The notes under the pieces were generated by a model. That model was not told the DNA's origin. It ran no database searches and saw nothing but the letters and a program-made list of their open reading frames with translations. Source: RPQJ01 sp041910015 (lineage in GTDB: Bacteria; Pseudomonadota; Gammaproteobacteria; Steroidobacterales; Steroidobacteraceae). Taken from it: a stretch of 17,272 nt of DNA. Shown here in pieces: positions 14,220 to 17,272 of this stretch. The stretch lies in contig JAYRRR010000033.1 of assembly GCA_041910015.1 (NCBI GenBank), positions 1 to 17,272 of the forward strand, given 5' to 3'. Every line of letters starts with the position of its first letter. Positions within the stretch are counted from its first letter, which is position 1. Both the position numbers and the translations under genes were made by a program.

Positions 14220-15977
14220 ATGAACGACGCGACCGCAGGCCCGACGCAGGGACGCTCCCTGGTCTCCGACGACCTTTCGCGCGAGCTGCTGGCCGCGCTC
14301 GGGCAGTGGACCGGCGGCATGTCGCCACAGGCTTTCGGCGGCGCATGGCTGGAGGTGTTGACGCGGCTCGCTCTCGCACCAGGCCGGCAGCTGGAGCTCG
14401 CGCAGTCGGCGTTCGGGAAGTCGCTCGAGCTGGCGCGGTTCGCCGCCCACGCGGTCCGCAACGACGGGCCGGTCGCACCGCAGGCCACCGGGACACCCTA
14501 CGCTCAGCGCTTCGCGGACCCGGCGTGGGCGACGTTCCCGTTCAACGTCGGGGCGCAGGCTTTCGTCACCGGCGCGCGGTTCGCGCACGAAGCGGTGCGG
14601 CAGGTACCCGGCGCGGCGGCCGAGGCCGAAAACGTCGTCGGCTTCACGGTCCGCGAGGGGCTGGAATTCGCCGCCCCGGACAATTACCTGCCGAGCAACC
14701 CGCGGCTGCTCGCGCAGACGGTCGAGGAACGCGGTGCGAACCTGCACCGCGGCCTGCGCAACCTGACCGAGGACGTGCAGCGTCTGCTGCAAGGCCGCGG
14801 ACCCGTCGGCGTCGAGAACTACCGGGTCGGCGAACAGCTGGCGACGAGCCGGGGCAAGGTGATCCTGCGCAATGCGCTGATGGAGCTGATCCAGTACTCG
14901 CCCACGACTGCGAAGGTCCACGCCGAACCGGTCCTCGTCGTGCCCGCGTGGATCATGAAGTACTACATCCTCGACCTGTCGCCGAACAACTCGCTGGTCA
15001 GGTACCTGACCGACCAGGGCCACACGGTCTTCATGATCTCCTGGAAGAACCCGACGGCCGCGGACCGCGACCTGTCGATGGATGACTATCTCTCGCTGGG
15101 CGTGCTCGCGGCGCTCGATGCGATCGGCAAAGTCGTGCCGCGGCGCAAAGTGCACGCCATCGGCTACTGCATCGGCGGCACGCTGCTCGCGATCGCCGCG
15201 GCGCTGCTCGCGCAGCGCGAGGACGAGCGGCTCGCCACGCTGACCATGTTCGCCGCGCAGACCGACTTCAGCGAGCCCGGCGAGCTGTCGGTGTTCATCC
15301 ACCCGGCGCAGCTCGCGATGCTCGAGGCGCTCATGTGGAAGAACGGGGTGCTCGAGAGCCGCCAGATGGGCGGCGCCTTCCAGATGCTGCGGACCCACGA
15401 CCTGCTGTGGGCGCCGGCAGTGCAGTCGTACCTCGGGGGCAAGCGGCTCGGCGTCAACGACCTGATGGCCTGGAACGCCGACGGCACGCGCATGGCGTAC
15501 CGCATGCACTCCGACTACCTGCACCAGCTCTACCTGCACAACGACCTCGCCGCAGGCCGCTACGTGGCGCTCGGCGAGCCGCTCGACCTGTCCGCGGTGA
15601 CCTGGCCGATGTTCGTCGTCGGCACGGAAACTGACCACGTCGCGCCGTGGCAGTCAGTCTACAAGGTCGGCCGGCTGGTCCGCTCGCGCGACTACACGTT
15701 CTGCCTGACCAGCGGCGGCCACAACGCCGGCATCATCAGCGGGCCGCAGCATCCGAAGCGTCGTCACCGCGTGCTGAGCATCCGCGCGGGCGCGCACCTG
15801 CCGTCGCCGGCCCGGTACCTGCAGAAGGTCGAGCCGGCGCAGGGCTCGTGGTGGCCGACGTTCGCCGCCTGGCTCGCCGCGCACTCGAGTCCGACGCGGG
15901 TGCCACCGCCGAAGCTGGGCGCGCGGGGGCTCAGGCCCTTGTGCGACGCACCGGGCGAGTACGTCCGCGCGCCGTAG
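14220..15977 (+). CDS. phaC: Class I-like poly(3-hydroxyalkanoate) synthase
   Basis: A 585-residue PHA synthase that polymerises (R)-3-hydroxyacyl-CoA into storage polyester at the granule surface. Length and order resemble Cupriavidus PhaC (589 residues). The N-terminal domain has FNVGAQAF and the block AAPDNYLPSNPRLL (151-164), followed by an alpha/beta-hydrolase core. The lipase-like box is GYCIGGT with catalytic Cys317; Asp472 is in GTETDHVAPW and His501 in SGGHNAGI, completing the Cys-Asp-His triad. PAWIMKYYILDLSPNNSLV (242-260) and ISWKNP are also typical. The start is the ATG at 14220, with GGAA about 8 bases before. It follows the flavoprotein by 12 bp. No phaA, phaB, phaR or phasin gene is visible, so monomer supply must come from elsewhere. 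The enzyme looks intact. Confidence 0.94.
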   Translation: MNDATAGPTQGRSLVSDDLSRELLAALGQWTGGMSPQAFGGAWLEVLTRLALAPGRQLELAQSAFGKSLELARFAAHAVRNDGPVAPQATGTPYAQRFADPAWATFPFNVGAQAFVTGARFAHEAVRQVPGAAAEAENVVGFTVREGLEFAAPDNYLPSNPRLLAQTVEERGANLHRGLRNLTEDVQRLLQGRGPVGVENYRVGEQLATSRGKVILRNALMELIQYSPTTAKVHAEPVLVVPAWIMKYYILDLSPNNSLVRYLTDQGHTVFMISWKNPTAADRDLSMDDYLSLGVLAALDAIGKVVPRRKVHAIGYCIGGTLLAIAAALLAQREDERLATLTMFAAQTDFSEPGELSVFIHPAQLAMLEALMWKNGVLESRQMGGAFQMLRTHDLLWAPAVQSYLGGKRLGVNDLMAWNADGTRMAYRMHSDYLHQLYLHNDLAAGRYVALGEPLDLSAVTWPMFVVGTETDHVAPWQSVYKVGRLVRSRDYTFCLTSGGHNAGIISGPQHPKRRHRVLSIRAGAHLPSPARYLQKVEPAQGSWWPTFAAWLAAHSSPTRVPPPKLGARGLRPLCDAPGEYVRAP

Positions 15978-15985
15978 CCGGTCCC

Positions 15986-16023
15986 GGCGCGCGGCCGCGT
16001 CGGCTGGCGTGCGGGCCCGCGCC
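15986..16023. terminator. GC-rich inverted repeat between convergent genes
   Basis: In the 46 bp gap between the phaC stop and the permease stop, GGCGCG (15986-15991) pairs with CGCGCC (16018-16023) around a 26-base GC-rich loop. A bidirectional terminator would fit here, but there is no T-run on either side and the stem is short. Confidence 0.22.
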
Positions 16024-17118
16024 TCAGTCCAGCCGCTTGCGGAACCGCAGCGTCGCGAAGCCGAGCGCGAGGGCCAGGAACAGGGCGAGCTTCGCCGCGG
16101 GCCGGCCCAGCTCGGCGAGCGGTGCGCCACGCAGCACGATGCCGCGCACCATGGCCACGAAGTGCGTCAGCGGCAGGACCTGCGCGATCCACTGCGCGAG
16201 CGGCGGCATGCCGTCGAACGGGAAGACGAAGCCCGACAGCAGGATCGACGGCAGCAGCGTCAGGAACGAGAGCTGGAACGCCTGCATCTGCGTGCGGACC
16301 AGCGTCGAGATCAGCAAGCCGAGCGTCAGCGTCGCGGCGATGAACAGCCCGGCAGCGAGATAGAGGTCGACAAAGCTGCCCCTGATCGGCACGTCGAACA
16401 CGCGCGCACCCACCGTCAGGATCAGCGTCGTCTGGATGAGCCCGATCAGCACGTAGGGCATGAGCTTGCCAGCCATCAGCTCCCAGGAGCGGATCGGGGT
16501 CGCGATCAGCAGCTCGAGGTTGCCGCGCTCACGTTCGCGCACGATCGCCACGGCCGTGAAGATCACCATGGTCATGTTGAGGATCACGCCGATCAGCGCC
16601 GGCACGATCTGCACCGCCGTGCGTCGCTCGGGGTTGTACTCGGTCAGCACCTCGAACGCCGGCGCCCGGGCGCGGGTGAACTCGCCGTGCCGCGACGGCA
16701 GCGGCGTCTGCGCAAGGCTGCGTGCGATGCCGTCGATCATCGGCTCCGCGCCGTCGACGAGGATCTGCACGGCGGCCCGGTCCGTGTCCAGGCGGCGGCG
16801 CTCGAAGTCGCGCGGGATCACGACGCCGACGCTGATCTCGCCGGCCGCGAGACGCCGTCGCAGATCGGCGATGCCCGGACTCGGGTCGAGGAACACGACG
16901 ACGCCGCTCGCCTGCAGGTCCGCGACCAGCGAGCGCGAGTGGCTCGTACCAGCCTCGTCGACGACGGCCGCGCGGATGTCGCGCACGTCGAAGTTGATGG
17001 CGTAGCCGAACAGCAGGATCTGCAGCAGCGGGATGCCGAGGATCATCCCGAACGTGAGCCGGTCGCGCGCCAGCTGGCGCACTTCCTTGGTCATGACCGC
17101 GAGCAGGCGTTGCAGCAT
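16024..17118 (-). CDS. ABC-2 type transporter permease (YhhJ/YbhR-like)
   Basis: A 364-residue inner-membrane permease of the ABC-2 exporter family, likely for drugs or other hydrophobic compounds. One membrane span at about 24-42 (GMILGIPLLQILLFGYAI) is followed by a large periplasmic domain (43-170) with VVDEAGTSHSRSL, VVIPRDFERR and VDGAEP. Five further spans lie at about 171-193, 220-240, 251-274, 281-300 and 342-357. VRERERGNLELLIATPIRSWELMAGKL (193-219) is the conserved cytoplasmic coupling segment that contacts the ATPase, and LLSGFVFPFDGMP (293-305) is the typical motif before the last spans. The ATG at 17118 has GGAG 7 bases upstream and lies 12 bp after the ATPase stop. The second permease that many such systems carry is absent on this side. 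Confidence 0.92.
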   Translation of the reverse strand: MLQRLLAVMTKEVRQLARDRLTFGMILGIPLLQILLFGYAINFDVRDIRAAVVDEAGTSHSRSLVADLQASGVVVFLDPSPGIADLRRRLAAGEISVGVVIPRDFERRRLDTDRAAVQILVDGAEPMIDGIARSLAQTPLPSRHGEFTRARAPAFEVLTEYNPERRTAVQIVPALIGVILNMTMVIFTAVAIVRERERGNLELLIATPIRSWELMAGKLMPYVLIGLIQTTLILTVGARVFDVPIRGSFVDLYLAAGLFIAATLTLGLLISTLVRTQMQAFQLSFLTLLPSILLSGFVFPFDGMPPLAQWIAQVLPLTHFVAMVRGIVLRGAPLAELGRPAAKLALFLALALGFATLRFRKRLD

Positions 17119-17130
17119 CTCGCGCTCCGC

Positions 17131-17272
17131 CTAGTCGCCGTCCGCCGCGACGTGCGTCGTGCGCCGGAAGCCGGTCGCCGCCACGAACACGTCCTCGAGG
17201 CTCGCACCGACGGCGGCGACGTGCGCCGGCACCGCGGCGTGATGCAGCCGGTCGGCGCACAGCGCCGCCGCG
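17131..17272 (-). CDS. ABC transporter ATP-binding protein, C-terminal end (cut by window edge)
   Basis: Only the last 46 or so codons are visible. They read ...AAVGASLEDVFVAATGFRR... and end GD-stop at 17131. The segment ASLEDVFVAATG is the classic tail of ABC-2 exporter ATPases (PSLEDVFVALTG type). It lies 12 bp upstream of the permease on the same strand, so the two form one operon. The Walker and signature motifs would be beyond the right edge, so I cannot say whether this is a single-domain ATPase or a longer fused form such as YhiH/RbbA. Confidence 0.8.
   Translation of the reverse strand, partial: AAALCADRLHHAAVPAHVAAVGASLEDVFVAATGFRRTTHVAADGD

Noticed and set aside
12270..15638. A 1122-codon minus-strand open frame opposite the flavoprotein and phaC genes
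   Set aside because: It is opposite two clear genes with complete motifs, is rich in Arg/Val/Asp/His, and its end overlaps the PII gene in another frame. It is a codon-bias shadow.
12990..15977. Possible P450 or dioxygenase electron-transfer cluster around the ferredoxin reductase
   Set aside because: No P450 heme motif (FxxGxxxCxG) or Rieske oxygenase was found in the window, and the following gene is clearly PhaC.

Overview
The window is a 17.3 kb stretch of very GC-rich DNA with tightly packed genes and strong third-position G/C bias, so nearly every gene has long open antisense shadows. It contains a Tat-exported enzyme, an Omp85-type outer-membrane barrel, a PII protein, a possible sigma-54 promoter, a class I-like PHA synthase and a HipBA module. 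Together these suggest a Gram-negative proteobacterium, probably beta or gamma. That placement is inference from gene content only.

Layout. (1) 1-1112, minus: 5' part of a type III Mod-like DNA methyltransferase with an N-terminal winged-helix region, running off the left edge. (2) 1223-2587, minus: Tat-exported GH109-type Gfo/Idh/MocA enzyme. (3) 2665-5142: the two acetolactate synthase subunits, with ilvB on minus and ilvN on plus, divergent from a 174 bp gap rather than in one operon. (4) 5193-6781, minus: hipB-hipA toxin-antitoxin pair joined by a GTGA overlap, preceded by a matched pair of operator-like repeats. (5) 6878-8568: a hotdog-fold thioesterase (minus) divergent from a zinc alcohol dehydrogenase (plus). 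(6) 8684-9190, plus: an unrecognised protein with nine cysteines, behind a Fur-box-like sequence. (7) 9212-12229, minus: a tight three-gene run of thioredoxin-like [2Fe-2S] ferredoxin, quinone oxidoreductase and Omp85-family barrel. (8) 12293-12631, minus: a PII signal protein with a candidate sigma-54 promoter and two NtrC-like sites upstream. (9) 12990-15977, plus: a ferredoxin-reductase-type flavoprotein followed 12 bp later by a PHA synthase. (10) 16024-17272, minus: an ABC-2 permease and the 3' end of its ATPase.

How the parts may work together. IlvB and IlvN form acetolactate synthase for branched-chain amino acids. HipA and HipB form a self-regulating kinase and antitoxin. PII, with its possible nitrogen-controlled promoter, lies across a 358 bp divergent gap from the flavoprotein-PhaC pair, so nitrogen status, redox carriers and carbon storage genes are neighbours; whether they are co-regulated is a guess. 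No complete new defence or mobile system is visible. The best leads are the Cys-rich gene behind the Fur-like box, the ferredoxin-QOR-Omp85 operon, the flavoprotein-PhaC pair, and the cut-off methyltransferase locus at the left edge. No tRNA, rRNA, CRISPR array or insertion sequence was recognised.
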